NCBI RefSeq assembly: GCF_003330725.1
Contig: NZ_CP030840.1
Span: forward strand, 1 to 64,000
Reading direction: 5' to 3'
DNA from: Acidisarcina polymorpha
GTDB lineage: Bacteria > Acidobacteriota > Terriglobia > Terriglobales > Acidobacteriaceae
Length of the DNA stretch: 64,000 bases
Below the pieces are notes generated by a model, which was given only the letters and a program-made list of their open reading frames with translations, did not search any database and was not told where the DNA came from. Shown here piece by piece: positions 26,917-35,062 of the stretch. Both the position numbers and the translations under genes were made by a program. The first letter of the stretch is position 1, and every line of letters starts with the position of its first letter.

Positions 26917-27216
26917 ATGATCATCTTTCTCACCATCATTCACGTCATCGTATGCCTCTTCCTGATCGGCGTGATTCTGCTGCAGCAAGGAAAGAGCGCC
27001 GACCTCGCCGGCGCCTTTGGCGGGCAGGGCTCTCAAACCGCCTTCGGGCCTCGGGGCGCGGCCAATCTGCTCACCAAGCTCACTACCTGGTCGGCCATCA
27101 TCTTCATGCTGACCTCCATTGGATTATTCGTGCTGATCGCCCGTCATAACGGGCCGCGTTCGGTACTCGAGGGGACCAAAGCTGCTCCTACCGCACCTGC
27201 CAAGCCCGGCAAATAA
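26917..27216 (+). CDS. secG: Preprotein translocase subunit SecG
   Basis: A 99-residue membrane protein of the SecYEG channel that helps SecA-driven export. The first helix is IIFLTIIHVIVCLFLIGVILLQQG, followed by the conserved cytoplasmic loop KSADLAGAFGGQGSQTAFGPRG, then a second helix WSAIIFMLTSIGLFVLIA. A short Ala-Pro-rich tail ends in Lys. This is the standard layout. An MBL-fold hydrolase gene starts 27 bases downstream and is probably in the same transcript; the linkage of tRNA-Leu and secG is common in bacteria. Confidence 0.95.
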   Translation: MIIFLTIIHVIVCLFLIGVILLQQGKSADLAGAFGGQGSQTAFGPRGAANLLTKLTTWSAIIFMLTSIGLFVLIARHNGPRSVLEGTKAAPTAPAKPGK

Positions 27217-27243
27217 TCGCAGAGTTCCGAGGGTGCGAGCGTC

Positions 27244-27876
27244 GTGATCCAAGAAACTTTCCCGGTCGGAATTCTACGCTGCAATTGCACTATTCTGGGT
27301 GATGAGACCACGGGCGAGGCGGTCGTCGTTGATCCCGGTGACAATGTTGCCGAGATCCTGACCCGTCTGGCCTCGCATCGCCTCAAACTCAAGCAAATCA
27401 TCGTCACCCACGGCCACATCGACCACGTGGGCGGGGCGGTCTTGCTCAAACGGGCTACTGGCGCACCTATCTTCCTCAATCAGCGGGACCTTCCACAGCT
27501 CTCCATGATGAACATCCAGGCCGGGTGGCTCGGTGTGAACTCGCCTGAGGTTGCGCCTCCCGACCAGGACGCCCATGACGGGCTCATTATCGGCATAACG
27601 AACCTCAAAGGGGAAGTGCTCGCAACGCCCGGGCATACCGAAGGGAGCATCTGCCTCTACTTCGCACCCCAACAATTGCTGGTTGCCGGCGACACGCTCT
27701 TTTCCGGCTCGATCGGGAGAACCGACCTTCCGGGCGGGGACGAACGCCTGATCCTGCGGTCCATTCATGACCGACTTCTCCCGCTACCCGAGGCGACGAT
27801 CGTCGTTCCAGGCCACGGGCAGTCGACCACGATCGGTAAAGAGCGAGATAGCAACCCGTTCCTTGGGTTCTCGTAA
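27244..27876 (+). CDS. MBL-fold metallo-hydrolase (glyoxalase II-like)
   Basis: A 210-residue single-domain hydrolase with two metals. Ligand motifs are VTHGHIDHVGGA, TPGHTEGSICLYF, AGDTLFSGSIGRTDLPGGD and the closing VPGHGQST. These match the YcbL/GloB-like group, which hydrolyse thioesters such as S-lactoylglutathione; activity here is not certain because the C-terminal glutathione-binding helices of true glyoxalase II are lacking. The start is a GTG with GAGGGTG upstream. It follows secG closely. Confidence 0.88.
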   Translation: MIQETFPVGILRCNCTILGDETTGEAVVVDPGDNVAEILTRLASHRLKLKQIIVTHGHIDHVGGAVLLKRATGAPIFLNQRDLPQLSMMNIQAGWLGVNSPEVAPPDQDAHDGLIIGITNLKGEVLATPGHTEGSICLYFAPQQLLVAGDTLFSGSIGRTDLPGGDERLILRSIHDRLLPLPEATIVVPGHGQSTTIGKERDSNPFLGFS

Positions 27877-27947
27877 GTGATTTATTTTGTGAGCGATTGG
27901 CTGCTAACGTAATGCGTCGCTTTAGCGGAATCAGGAAAGTTATTGCG

Positions 27948-29141
27948 CTAAATTTTGCCGGTAGGGCCCGTCTCGAATTCAGCTGTTATATACTCGAGGG
28001 CCCGCTTGAACTCTGATTCCGTTGGCAACAAGCTGGCAACGAGCCATCCTGCAGCGTCAAAGCCGAAAGCCTCTCCGCTGTGAATGGCGACGCCGTGTTC
28101 ACGGATCAACCGGCAAGCAGTCTCTTCATCGCTGCCGTGGGCCGGAATGCGCAGCACCGCGTACCACCCGGCCTCGATCGCCAGCCTGCGTATCACGCCC
28201 GACTTCGCGAGCATTGCATCCAGTGTATCGAGGTTGGCCTTGATTCGTTGCCCGATCTGCTGCTGAATGCTGCTGCGCGAGCTGAGCCAGAACGGGATTG
28301 CGGCCTGGACGGGAGCATTCATCGACAAGAAGGTATCCGCGATCACGTCGAGACGATCCAGTGCTGACAAGAGCGTGGGCTGGGGGCCGAAGCAGGCCAG
28401 CCAGGCTGCTTTCATCTGCGGCAATCCGGCAATTTTGCTGAGCCCGCTTAGGACAAAGGTAAGAACCGGGTGCTCCCCGGAAGCGAAACTCTCTTCTGTG
28501 GGGCCTTCGCTCACGGCATAGTCCAGGAAGACTTCATCCACAATCAGCGTGAGGCCATGCTCGACACAGATCGCCTCGAGCGCCTTGCGTTCCTCGGGCT
28601 TGGTGAAATGGCCGGTAGGATTGTTGGGGTGGACCAGCGCGATCGCTCTCGTCCGGGAGGTAATTTTTTGCCGAAGTGCTCCCTCATCCAAGTGCCAGCC
28701 GTAGTCATAAAAAAGCGGATAAGGGACAAGACGGACATCGTCCAAAGCGGCTAGAAAATCGAAGAGCGGATAGCTCGGCTGGGCGATCAACACTTCGTCT
28801 CCTGGGTTGCAGAGCAGACGGAAGACGAAGCTATACGCCTCGCTGGTGCTGGTGGTCAGCAACACCTGCTCTGGATCGAGGACGGCTCCGTGACCGGCGT
28901 AGTATGCGGCTATCGCTTCGCGGGCCGATCGCAGGCCTTTTGGATTCGGTTCGTACTCGAGCGCTGCGGAACTTAACAGCGGTCTTAGCAGTGACTCATC
29001 ATAGGCAAAGCCGGCCCGCGTAGGATTCGACGCAGTCAGATCGAAGATGGGAAGTCCGGTCAGCCGGCGCTCGCGCAACAACCTTGCCCATTCCGTCTCA
29101 GCCGTATCCCATGAAGTGCGCTGCGAGAATCTCGGCTCCAT
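27948..29141 (-). CDS. Class I/II PLP-dependent aminotransferase
   Basis: A 397-residue fold-type I aminotransferase. The motif LVHPNNPTGHFT is the conserved NxPTG strand, IVDEVFLDY holds the PLP-contacting Asp, and the Schiff-base Lys is in SGLSKIAGLPQMK. The N-terminal ASNPTRAGFAYDE contacts substrate. It acts in amino acid metabolism; the amino group donor cannot be told. The protein is usual in length. It lies just upstream of, and could share a transcript with, the exported hydrolase gene at 29171 (29 bases between the end of that gene's upstream neighbour), both on the minus strand. Confidence 0.88.
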   Translation of the reverse strand: MEPRFSQRTSWDTAETEWARLLRERRLTGLPIFDLTASNPTRAGFAYDESLLRPLLSSAALEYEPNPKGLRSAREAIAAYYAGHGAVLDPEQVLLTTSTSEAYSFVFRLLCNPGDEVLIAQPSYPLFDFLAALDDVRLVPYPLFYDYGWHLDEGALRQKITSRTRAIALVHPNNPTGHFTKPEERKALEAICVEHGLTLIVDEVFLDYAVSEGPTEESFASGEHPVLTFVLSGLSKIAGLPQMKAAWLACFGPQPTLLSALDRLDVIADTFLSMNAPVQAAIPFWLSSRSSIQQQIGQRIKANLDTLDAMLAKSGVIRRLAIEAGWYAVLRIPAHGSDEETACRLIREHGVAIHSGEAFGFDAAGWLVASLLPTESEFKRALEYITAEFETGPTGKI

Positions 29142-29170
29142 TGGCGTTTCGGAATTCGTAGAAATGCGGG

Positions 29171-30226
29171 TTACCGGCTCAGCTGTTGAGAGAAGAAGTC
29201 CGCCATATAACCGTAGGCTTCTTTCGACTCCGGCAAGCTGACGTCGTTCCAGAAGGCATGCGGCAATGCCTCGAAGATAACCAGCCTTGCATCGACTCCA
29301 TGGCGGAGGAAAGCTCGGTGCAGCAGACTCGTGCCGCTGAGTAGCAGGTCGCGTCCGCTGGTGACAAAGAGCGTGGGCGGAAGTCCATGGAGATCTGCAT
29401 AGATTGGCGACAGGACCGGATCTTTGGGGTTGGTGCGGCCGACATAACTACTGTCAGACTTATCATCGTGCGGCACATCGAGGTGTCCGGAGAGTCCATT
29501 CAGGGCATACATTGCAATCGAATCCCCAAGCAGGGAGAAGTCTCCCATGCCGGAAAAGATGCCAAGCGCTCCCGGCAGTGGAAGCCCTAACTGCTTCAAG
29601 CGCACTGCCACCTCCGCCGTCAGAATCGCGCCAGCGGAGGTTCCGTAGATCCCGATCCTGGCTGGCTTGTAGGTCTTCAAGAGCTCGCGATAGACTGCGA
29701 CCGCATCCTCAAGACCGGCAGGATACGGATGTTCCGGCGCAAGGCGGTAAAGGACCGCGACGACGCGGGTGTGGGTCAAATTAGCGATCGGGATCGACTC
29801 GGTGAACGAGCCTGAATCAGAATTGAAGCCGCCCCCATGCAGATTGATGAGCACCTGATCGGGATGCGCCGGGGTCGCGTCGACCGGGTCAACGACGCGC
29901 GTCGGGACACCGGCAATGGTGCGGTTTTCGATGTTGACCGGGTAGACTGCCTTCGAAGCCTCGCCGGCGCGCGTCTGCCAGGCATCCGTACTGCTTCGCC
30001 GCTCGGCGAGCGTCTGCGGAACGGCGGCGTCGGAAGCCGGTGTGCCAAGTCTCGCCTGAGCAGCGGGGCTAATGGTCTTGGGCACCGGAACGACACGGGT
30101 AATGTGGGCAGTTCCCTGTTCGTCGATGAAGCTGGTGTCGGTTTGTGGAGGCATGGTCTGCTGAGCCAGAATACAGGCTGACGAGATAGCGAGAAGAAGG
30201 GCCGATGCGCAGGAAATGAGTTTCAT
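29171..30226 (-). CDS. Secreted alpha/beta hydrolase (HSL/esterase family)
   Basis: A 351-residue exported hydrolase of the alpha/beta hydrolase-3 group. I start at the ATG at 30224-30226, which gives a clean signal peptide (MKLISCASALLLAISSACIL, cleaved near AQQ). The oxyanion motif is NLHGGGFNSDSG and the nucleophile is in YGTSAGAILTAE; a late Asp (GRDLLLSG) and His (ALPHAFW) complete the triad. This group cleaves short-chain esters, and exported versions act on carbohydrate or lipid esters. The gene precedes the aminotransferase gene in the minus-strand reading direction. Confidence 0.88.
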   Translation of the reverse strand: MKLISCASALLLAISSACILAQQTMPPQTDTSFIDEQGTAHITRVVPVPKTISPAAQARLGTPASDAAVPQTLAERRSSTDAWQTRAGEASKAVYPVNIENRTIAGVPTRVVDPVDATPAHPDQVLINLHGGGFNSDSGSFTESIPIANLTHTRVVAVLYRLAPEHPYPAGLEDAVAVYRELLKTYKPARIGIYGTSAGAILTAEVAVRLKQLGLPLPGALGIFSGMGDFSLLGDSIAMYALNGLSGHLDVPHDDKSDSSYVGRTNPKDPVLSPIYADLHGLPPTLFVTSGRDLLLSGTSLLHRAFLRHGVDARLVIFEALPHAFWNDVSLPESKEAYGYMADFFSQQLSR

Positions 30227-30401
30227 AAGTCCTTTATGAAGCGCGGACGCACTTACGGCTACGCCTGGCAGGCCTTTGCTTTGAGAAGAGGCCAACATGG
30301 CGTTTCTCGAGAGAAGCCATTTTAGCTGCGACGTTACTCTAGCGAATCATAGCCGATCTTGGCGAAATTCTGACTCCCCGCCGTGCAGGTAGGATTCTGC
30401 T

Positions 30402-31343
30402 ATGGAAACTCAAGACCTGCGGCCGAAGTGGAAGACGTTGTTAGCCTTCGCCATCATCTATTTCGTCTGGGGTTCCACTTTTCTTGCCATTCGAATCGGC
30501 GTCCGGGAAGTTCCGCCGTTTCTCTTCGCGGCTATGCGCTTCTCGGTTGCCGGCCTGGCTCTTTTTATCTGGGTCATTGCAAAGGGCGTGCCAGTGCCCA
30601 GCCGGCGCCAATGGCTGTCGGTTAGTTTGCTGGCCTTGCTGATCTTCGTTCTGGATTATGGATTGCTGTTCTGGGCCGAGCAGCGCGTTCCGTCGGGCCT
30701 CGCCGCGGTCATGATGGCTACCATCCCCGTATTTATGGCGTTATCCGAGATCCTTGTCCTGAAAACGCAGCGACTCACCTTGCGGCTGGCTTTCGCGCTC
30801 TTGATCGGGCTCGGTGGAGTAGCGGTCCTGATGAGCCCCTCGCTGCATCTAGGTGGCGCTCCGATCGATAAAGCCGGCGCCGGAGCGCTCATTGTCGGTT
30901 CGATCAGTTGGTCCCTGGCTTCGGTGCTGACTCGCAAACTGACGCTTCCAGCCTCCAAGATCATGAGTTCGGGGGCACAGATGCTGGCTGGAGGGATGCT
31001 GCTCGCCTTGGTAGCGGCGGCGTTCGGAGAGTTTCAGCATTTCCCCCCCACAAATGTCACTCCGAAAGCCTGGCTTTCGCTCCTCTATCTCATCCTCGCG
31101 GGCTCGATCCTCGGGTTTACCGCCTATGTGTGGCTGATCCATCATGAATCTCCAACCAAGGTCGGCACGTACGCCTACGTCAATCCGGTCATCGCGGTGC
31201 TTCTCGGATACTTCCTGGCTGGCGAGGCGCTTTCCCTGCGGACAGTCCTGGGAACGCTGTTCGTCCTGGTTAGCGTGGTCATCATCACGACAACCAAGGC
31301 GAAGAAGCCAATCGAGGCCGTAGTCAAGCAAGAGACACGATAA
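30402..31343 (+). CDS. EamA/DMT family transporter
   Basis: A 313-residue membrane protein with about ten hydrophobic helices, made of two EamA repeats. The first repeat opens AFAIIYFVWGSTFLAIRIGV and the second includes GSISWSLASVLTRKL and YVNPVIAVLLGYFLAGE, both characteristic of YedA/RhaT-like exporters. Members export amino acids, nucleosides or metabolites; substrate unknown. AGGA lies seven bases before the ATG. It converges on the VOC gene. Confidence 0.88.
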   Translation: METQDLRPKWKTLLAFAIIYFVWGSTFLAIRIGVREVPPFLFAAMRFSVAGLALFIWVIAKGVPVPSRRQWLSVSLLALLIFVLDYGLLFWAEQRVPSGLAAVMMATIPVFMALSEILVLKTQRLTLRLAFALLIGLGGVAVLMSPSLHLGGAPIDKAGAGALIVGSISWSLASVLTRKLTLPASKIMSSGAQMLAGGMLLALVAAAFGEFQHFPPTNVTPKAWLSLLYLILAGSILGFTAYVWLIHHESPTKVGTYAYVNPVIAVLLGYFLAGEALSLRTVLGTLFVLVSVVIITTTKAKKPIEAVVKQETR

Positions 31344-31393
31344 AGTCTATTCACCTTTGTGCTCAACCTCGGCCGGCAGCAAGTCGGGCGCAG

Positions 31394-31807
31394 CTAGGAA
31401 GTTACGTCCCGACCCACTTCGCTCATGAGCGCCAGGGTATTGCCACTGGGATCTTTGAGGAACGCCAACCACAGATCGTGGTCGGGCATCTTCGCAACCA
31501 GATGCGGCGGCTGGAGGAACTCCACTCCCTTCTCGACTAAGACCGAGCAGACTTCTTGAATGTCCGAGACGCGGAAGTAAAGGATCGTGCCTTCCGGATG
31601 GATGGGCTTTTCGGCAACTCCAATCATCAAGCGTGTCGTGCCGCATTGGAAGAACGCCATCGTTCCTGCATCGAAGAGGAACTGCATTCCGAGAGTGTTT
31701 TGATAGAACTCTTTTGAGATAGCCAGATCTTGAACGGTTAAGGCGATCTGGCCGATGGCGTCCAAACGAACGGCGGCGGTGCTGGCAAGCGGCGCGTTAG
31801 CGGGCAT
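31394..31807 (-). CDS. VOC (glyoxalase/bleomycin resistance) family protein
   Basis: A 137-residue protein with a paired beta-alpha-beta-beta-beta fold. LDAIGQIALTVQDLAISKEFYQNTLGM opens the first module and EGTILYFRVSDIQEVCSVLVEKGVEFL the second; PDHDLWLAFLKDPSGNTLALM closes it. Metal ligands of active members would be His or Glu at these strands; here the first strand position is QIALTV, lacking the His of glyoxalase I. It may be a binding protein or a dioxygenase-like enzyme. It diverges from a MarR gene across 68 bases that hold two palindromes, so it is probably under MarR control. Confidence 0.85.
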   Translation of the reverse strand: MPANAPLASTAAVRLDAIGQIALTVQDLAISKEFYQNTLGMQFLFDAGTMAFFQCGTTRLMIGVAEKPIHPEGTILYFRVSDIQEVCSVLVEKGVEFLQPPHLVAKMPDHDLWLAFLKDPSGNTLALMSEVGRDVTS

Positions 31808-31816
31808 TTTCTTCTC

Positions 31817-31850
31817 CTTAGACTCTAAGAGAATTGATTAGCTTGGCTAA
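31817..31850. promoter_or_regulatory. Two candidate MarR operator palindromes
   Basis: CTTAGACTCTAAG at 31817-31829 and TTAGCTTGGCTAA at 31838-31850 are 13-mers with 5-bp inverted arms and 3-bp centres, 21 bases apart centre to centre (two helical turns). They lie in the gap between the divergent VOC and MarR genes. Two operator half-turns in phase would suit two MarR dimers. Confidence 0.45.
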
Positions 31851-31875
31851 CGATATATCATAGAACCGGACGCTT

Positions 31876-32316
31876 ATGAAAGATGAATCTTCGCTGGAAG
31901 CTCACCAGGTCGCTGACCAGTTGCATTCCTCCGCCATTCACCTGCTCCGGAAGCTGCGCCGCGAAGATGAGAGCAGTGGCTTGAATGCTCCCCGGCTTTC
32001 TGCGCTGTCCGTCGTTGTGTTCGGTGGTCCGATCAGTCTCGGCGAACTTGCAGCGACAGAGCAGGTTCGACCCCCAACCATGACTCGGATCGTCAACGCG
32101 CTCGAACGACAGCATCTGGTCACAAAAGAGCGGGACGCCCAAGATGGGCGGGGTATTCGCATTGCGGCGACCATGGAAGGACGGACGTTGCTCTTGGAAG
32201 GAAGGAAGCGCCGGGTTGACTCTCTATCCCGCCAGATTGCGCGGCTTGAACGCTCGGAACAAGAGGTCCTGCGCGAGGCAAGCCGAATCCTGATTGAACT
32301 CTTGCGGGCATTTTAA
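31876..32316 (+). CDS. MarR family transcriptional regulator
   Basis: A 146-residue winged helix regulator. The recognition region ISLGELAATEQVRPPTMTRIVNALERQHLVTKERDAQDGRGIRIAAT has the helix-turn-helix and the wing with the conserved DxR (DAQDGR). Flanking helices would form the dimer interface. MarR proteins repress nearby genes and release DNA on binding phenolic ligands or on oxidation; there is no cysteine, so a ligand rather than oxidation is more likely. The divergent VOC gene is the likely target along with its own promoter. Confidence 0.9.
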   Translation: MKDESSLEAHQVADQLHSSAIHLLRKLRREDESSGLNAPRLSALSVVVFGGPISLGELAATEQVRPPTMTRIVNALERQHLVTKERDAQDGRGIRIAATMEGRTLLLEGRKRRVDSLSRQIARLERSEQEVLREASRILIELLRAF

Positions 32317-32385
32317 AGAAGTCTTCTCTGCTGAGCCGTGTATTGAGATGGAGAGCGATTCCTGCCGATTTCCCTCTACACGACT

Positions 32386-32814
32386 TTAGGTAAAGGCGAT
32401 GGGATTGTGATTCGCCTCAGCCGCCTCCACCAGTTTATTTAGCCGAAAGAGAAGCTCTTTGACGTCGGCGGAGAACTTCGGCGCCCTTTCGAGAAACTTC
32501 AATTCCCTCTTCAGATTGGGGATTTCAGAGTATTTCACCACATCGCCCGGCTGGACTTCACCCGAGAGCACCTGGTGGAAGAGAACCGGCATCGCCAGTC
32601 CGCGACCTTTAGCAACTTTCTCGATCTCCAGCCGGCAGCGCTCGATGTACTTGCCGTTTCCAAGCCGGTAGCTTATGGCTTCCTTCGCTTTCGCGGGAAT
32701 ATGGAAGGTCTCGGAGATCACCTCTCCGGTAGTTTCATCGACAGTTATAGTCTCGTCTAGCCATTCAACCGAGATATGAGCTTTCTTAATGTATACCGCT
32801 GCTTCTAAACCCAA
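32386..32814 (-). CDS. Hypothetical protein, 142 aa
   Basis: Not a family I can name. It is soluble, without signal peptide. The N terminus is beta-rich (EAAVYIKKAHISVEWLDETITVDETTGEVISETFHIPAKAKEAISYRLGNGKYIERCRLEI) and the C terminus is helical, with ELLFRLNKLVEAAEA. It directly follows the ribBA stop with no gap between the two genes (32815/32814), so it is very likely co-transcribed and may be translationally coupled. A link to flavin metabolism is only guilt by position. Confidence 0.6.
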   Translation of the reverse strand: MGLEAAVYIKKAHISVEWLDETITVDETTGEVISETFHIPAKAKEAISYRLGNGKYIERCRLEIEKVAKGRGLAMPVLFHQVLSGEVQPGDVVKYSEIPNLKRELKFLERAPKFSADVKELLFRLNKLVEAAEANHNPIAFT

Positions 32815-34026
32815 TTAGCTCCTCCTGGTCACAACAGCAGTGCCTGGAATCGGGATCTGCTCGACAATCTCCAGGCCAAAGCCCTCGAGCGCCGGAACGT
32901 GAGTAGGGGTGTTCGATAGCAGGCGTATCTTGGATATTTTCAGGTCGGAGAGGATTTGTCCTCCCAAGCCTACTTCGCGGAGCGTTCGCCGACTGCGCTC
33001 ATCGTGAGACTCATGGTCATCGGTCCTCGAGTTCCGAAGTTGAGACTCACGGTGAAAGATCAGGCGATGCGGTTCGCTGCGGCGATCAATCTCGAAGCCC
33101 AGACTAGTGTTGTGCAGGTAGATCAACGCCCCACAACCAGCCTCAGCGATCGCCTGGAGCGAACGCTGCACCACCGAGTGGCAGTCGCAAAGCGTCGTAC
33201 CGAACACATCTCCCGACAAGCAGTGAGAGTGCACTCTAACCAGAACCGGCTTATCGTCCACCCCAACATCACCTTTGACGAGCGCCAGGTGACTCTCACC
33301 GCCGTCCACTTCGCTTTCGTAGGCAATCATGCGAAAGTCGCCATAGGGCGTCGGCAGCATGCTCTCGGCGACCCGGTAGATGTAGCGCTCGTTCCGCAGA
33401 CGGTAGCGTATCAGCTCTGCGACAGTAAGCATCTTCATGCCATGTTCGTTGCAGAACTCAATGAGGTCGGGAACTCTCGCCATGGTGCCATCGTCCTTCA
33501 TGATCTCGCAGATCACTCCAGCAGGAACCAGGCCGGCGAGCCGGGCAAGATCCACTGAGGCCTCGGTCTGACCGGCCCGGACCAGTACGCCACCTCGCCT
33601 TGCGCGCAACGGAAAGACATGCCCAGGGCGGGCAAGATCGGCGGCCGTTGAGCGTGAATCGATGGCTACGCGAATGGTGTGCGAACGGTCATAGGCGGAT
33701 ATCCCGGTAGTGACGCCTTCGCGGGCTTCAATGGACTCCGTGAAGGCAGTGCCGAAGCGAGAGGAATTTTCCTGCGTCATGGGACCGAGCCGCAGATAGT
33801 CGGCGCGTTCCTCTGTCAAGGTCAAACAGATCAGGCCGCGGCCAAACTTCGCCATGAAGTTGATTGCTTCCGGCGTAACGAACTCGGCCGCGAGCGTGAG
33901 GTCGCCTTCGTTTTCGCGGTCTTCATCATCCACCACGATCACCATGCGGCCGGCCTTGAACTCTGCAAGCGCGCCGGGAACGTCAATGAATGGGGACACC
34001 ATCCGTATTGGTTGGGAATCATTCAT
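32815..34026 (-). CDS. ribBA: RibBA-like protein: DHBP synthase fused to a degenerate GTP cyclohydrolase II
   Basis: Residues about 12-210 are a 3,4-dihydroxy-2-butanone 4-phosphate synthase domain, which makes the four-carbon riboflavin precursor. Visible are [22 protein letters not shown] and [17 protein letters not shown]; the usual GHTEA is GQTEA (Gln153). Residues about 215-398 align with GTP cyclohydrolase II: the start [10 protein letters not shown] and zinc cysteines 269, 280 and 282 are kept, but the QEGRGIGL motif and the Tyr-bearing segment after it are replaced by [18 protein letters not shown] (residues 305-322). DERSRRTL (342-349) may preserve the Asp/Arg pair. So the first domain is probably active and the second doubtful. 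The cupin gene precedes and a hypothetical gene follows. Confidence 0.85.
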   Translation of the reverse strand: MNDSQPIRMVSPFIDVPGALAEFKAGRMVIVVDDEDRENEGDLTLAAEFVTPEAINFMAKFGRGLICLTLTEERADYLRLGPMTQENSSRFGTAFTESIEAREGVTTGISAYDRSHTIRVAIDSRSTAADLARPGHVFPLRARRGGVLVRAGQTEASVDLARLAGLVPAGVICEIMKDDGTMARVPDLIEFCNEHGMKMLTVAELIRYRLRNERYIYRVAESMLPTPYGDFRMIAYESEVDGGESHLALVKGDVGVDDKPVLVRVHSHCLSGDVFGTTLCDCHSVVQRSLQAIAEAGCGALIYLHNTSLGFEIDRRSEPHRLIFHRESQLRNSRTDDHESHDERSRRTLREVGLGGQILSDLKISKIRLLSNTPTHVPALEGFGLEIVEQIPIPGTAVVTRRS

Positions 34027-34046
34027 AGTGCTGGTACTTCCTTGCT

Positions 34047-34409
34047 TCAGATTTTCACGTCCGTTGGCGCGCTGAATTCAGCATCAGTGACGTTGCCAGT
34101 GTTTAGCAGCCCCTTAGGTTCGAAACAGAGGATCTCTGCTTCTTCGTCGGCAGCCGTGCGATGGAGAACGCCAGCCGGCACGACAACCACGTCGCCGCGC
34201 CCAAGAGTGACAATGTGGTCTTTGAATTCGACGCGAAAGGTACCTTTCCAGACCAGAAAAAGCTCATCCGCATCGTGATGATGATGCCACGGAAATTCGC
34301 CGCGCACCTTAATCAACTTCAGTTCCTGGCCATTGGCTGCTGCGACTACCTTTGGGCGCCAATGGTCCGAGAACAAGGCAAATTTCTCCTCGAGGCGAAC
34401 TGCTTCCAT
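34047..34409 (-). CDS. Cupin domain protein
   Basis: A 120-residue single cupin. The metal motif [18 protein letters not shown] gives the His-x-His and Glu ligands, followed by PAGVLHRT with the last His. These small proteins are often isomerases, dioxygenases or sugar-binding modules; the reaction here is unknown. It is first in an operon with ribBA (20 bases between) and the 142-residue hypothetical gene. Such cupins next to riboflavin genes may be incidental. Confidence 0.88.
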   Translation of the reverse strand: MEAVRLEEKFALFSDHWRPKVVAAANGQELKLIKVRGEFPWHHHHDADELFLVWKGTFRVEFKDHIVTLGRGDVVVVPAGVLHRTAADEEAEILCFEPKGLLNTGNVTDAEFSAPTDVKI

Positions 34410-34534
34410 TAGAGTGCCCTCTATTACAGTAGAGCATTTCTCGAGAGCGAGAACCGCGAGATTACGCCCGACAGCATCTTGCTACAGGGTCCAGAATGAT
34501 GGCTGAACCCCTTTCTATCCGAGCAGACGCAAAA

Positions 34535-34566
34535 ACGCCGTCCCAGGATTCAGGACGGCGTTTTTT
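34535..34566. terminator. Bidirectional Rho-independent terminator
   Basis: ACGCCGTCC at 34535-34543 pairs with GGACGGCGT at 34553-34561 around a nine-base loop. A-run (34531-34534) on one side and TTTTTT (34561-34566) on the other give a T-tract in both directions. It lies 22 bases after the 75-residue gene at 34589 on the minus strand and probably ends it. Confidence 0.8.
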
Positions 34567-34588
34567 ACCTCACTCCGAGATTGAAGCT

Positions 34589-34816
34589 TTACAGTGTCGA
34601 CTCGATCTCAAAACCCCATGCTTCCAAAAGCGCTTCTGGAATATACTTAGAGTTCTTATTCCGGCGCGCCCACTCCCGCAAACGAGTGGAACGAATATAT
34701 TGGTCAGGGGTGAGCTTAAACTCTTTCACAACCTGCTCGAAGGAAGTAACGGTAGGAACCACCGGGCCAATCGGCTCCGGCTTACCCCAATTGGGATTGC
34801 CACGACGCTTTGCCAT
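34589..34816 (-). CDS. Small basic protein, 75 aa
   Basis: Unrecognised. The sequence starts MAKRRGNPNWGKPEPIGP and includes a helical segment FEQVVKEFKLTPDQYIRSTRLREWARRNKNSKYIPEALLEAWGF; the Pro-Gly-Trp opening resembles small proteins seen only in Acidobacteria as far as I can tell. It is basic and rich in Trp and Tyr, and could bind nucleic acid; that is a guess. The ATG follows GGAG at a longer distance. It has its own terminator and an 18-bp palindrome 34 bases upstream of the start, so it looks like a regulated single gene. Confidence 0.6.
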   Translation of the reverse strand: MAKRRGNPNWGKPEPIGPVVPTVTSFEQVVKEFKLTPDQYIRSTRLREWARRNKNSKYIPEALLEAWGFEIESTL

Positions 34817-34849
34817 CGTTTTCTTTCTCCTTGGCTTTTAGACTCTTGA

Positions 34850-34867
34850 AGAAGACGATCGTCTTCT
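34850..34867. promoter_or_regulatory. Perfect 18-bp palindrome upstream of the 75-aa gene
   Basis: AGAAGACGATCGTCTTCT at 34850-34867 is its own reverse complement with no spacer. It lies 34 bases before the start codon of the minus-strand gene at 34816, where an operator would be. No T-run follows, so it is not a terminator. Confidence 0.5.
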
Positions 34868-35062
34868 GCCTGTGGGTTGCAGTGCACCGGAAAGTCACAA
34901 GCTATAGAATTATAAGATAGTTATGCGCTGAAAAGCAAGCACAAAAATGTGTGCTTGGCAAGCTGCATCTCGCGCTCCGAAGCCCGCTCGCGAGAAATCT
35001 TCAGTAATGCGTCACGAGTAGGCAATCCGGGAGATCCGGTTTTCTTAATCCATTTAAATCAG

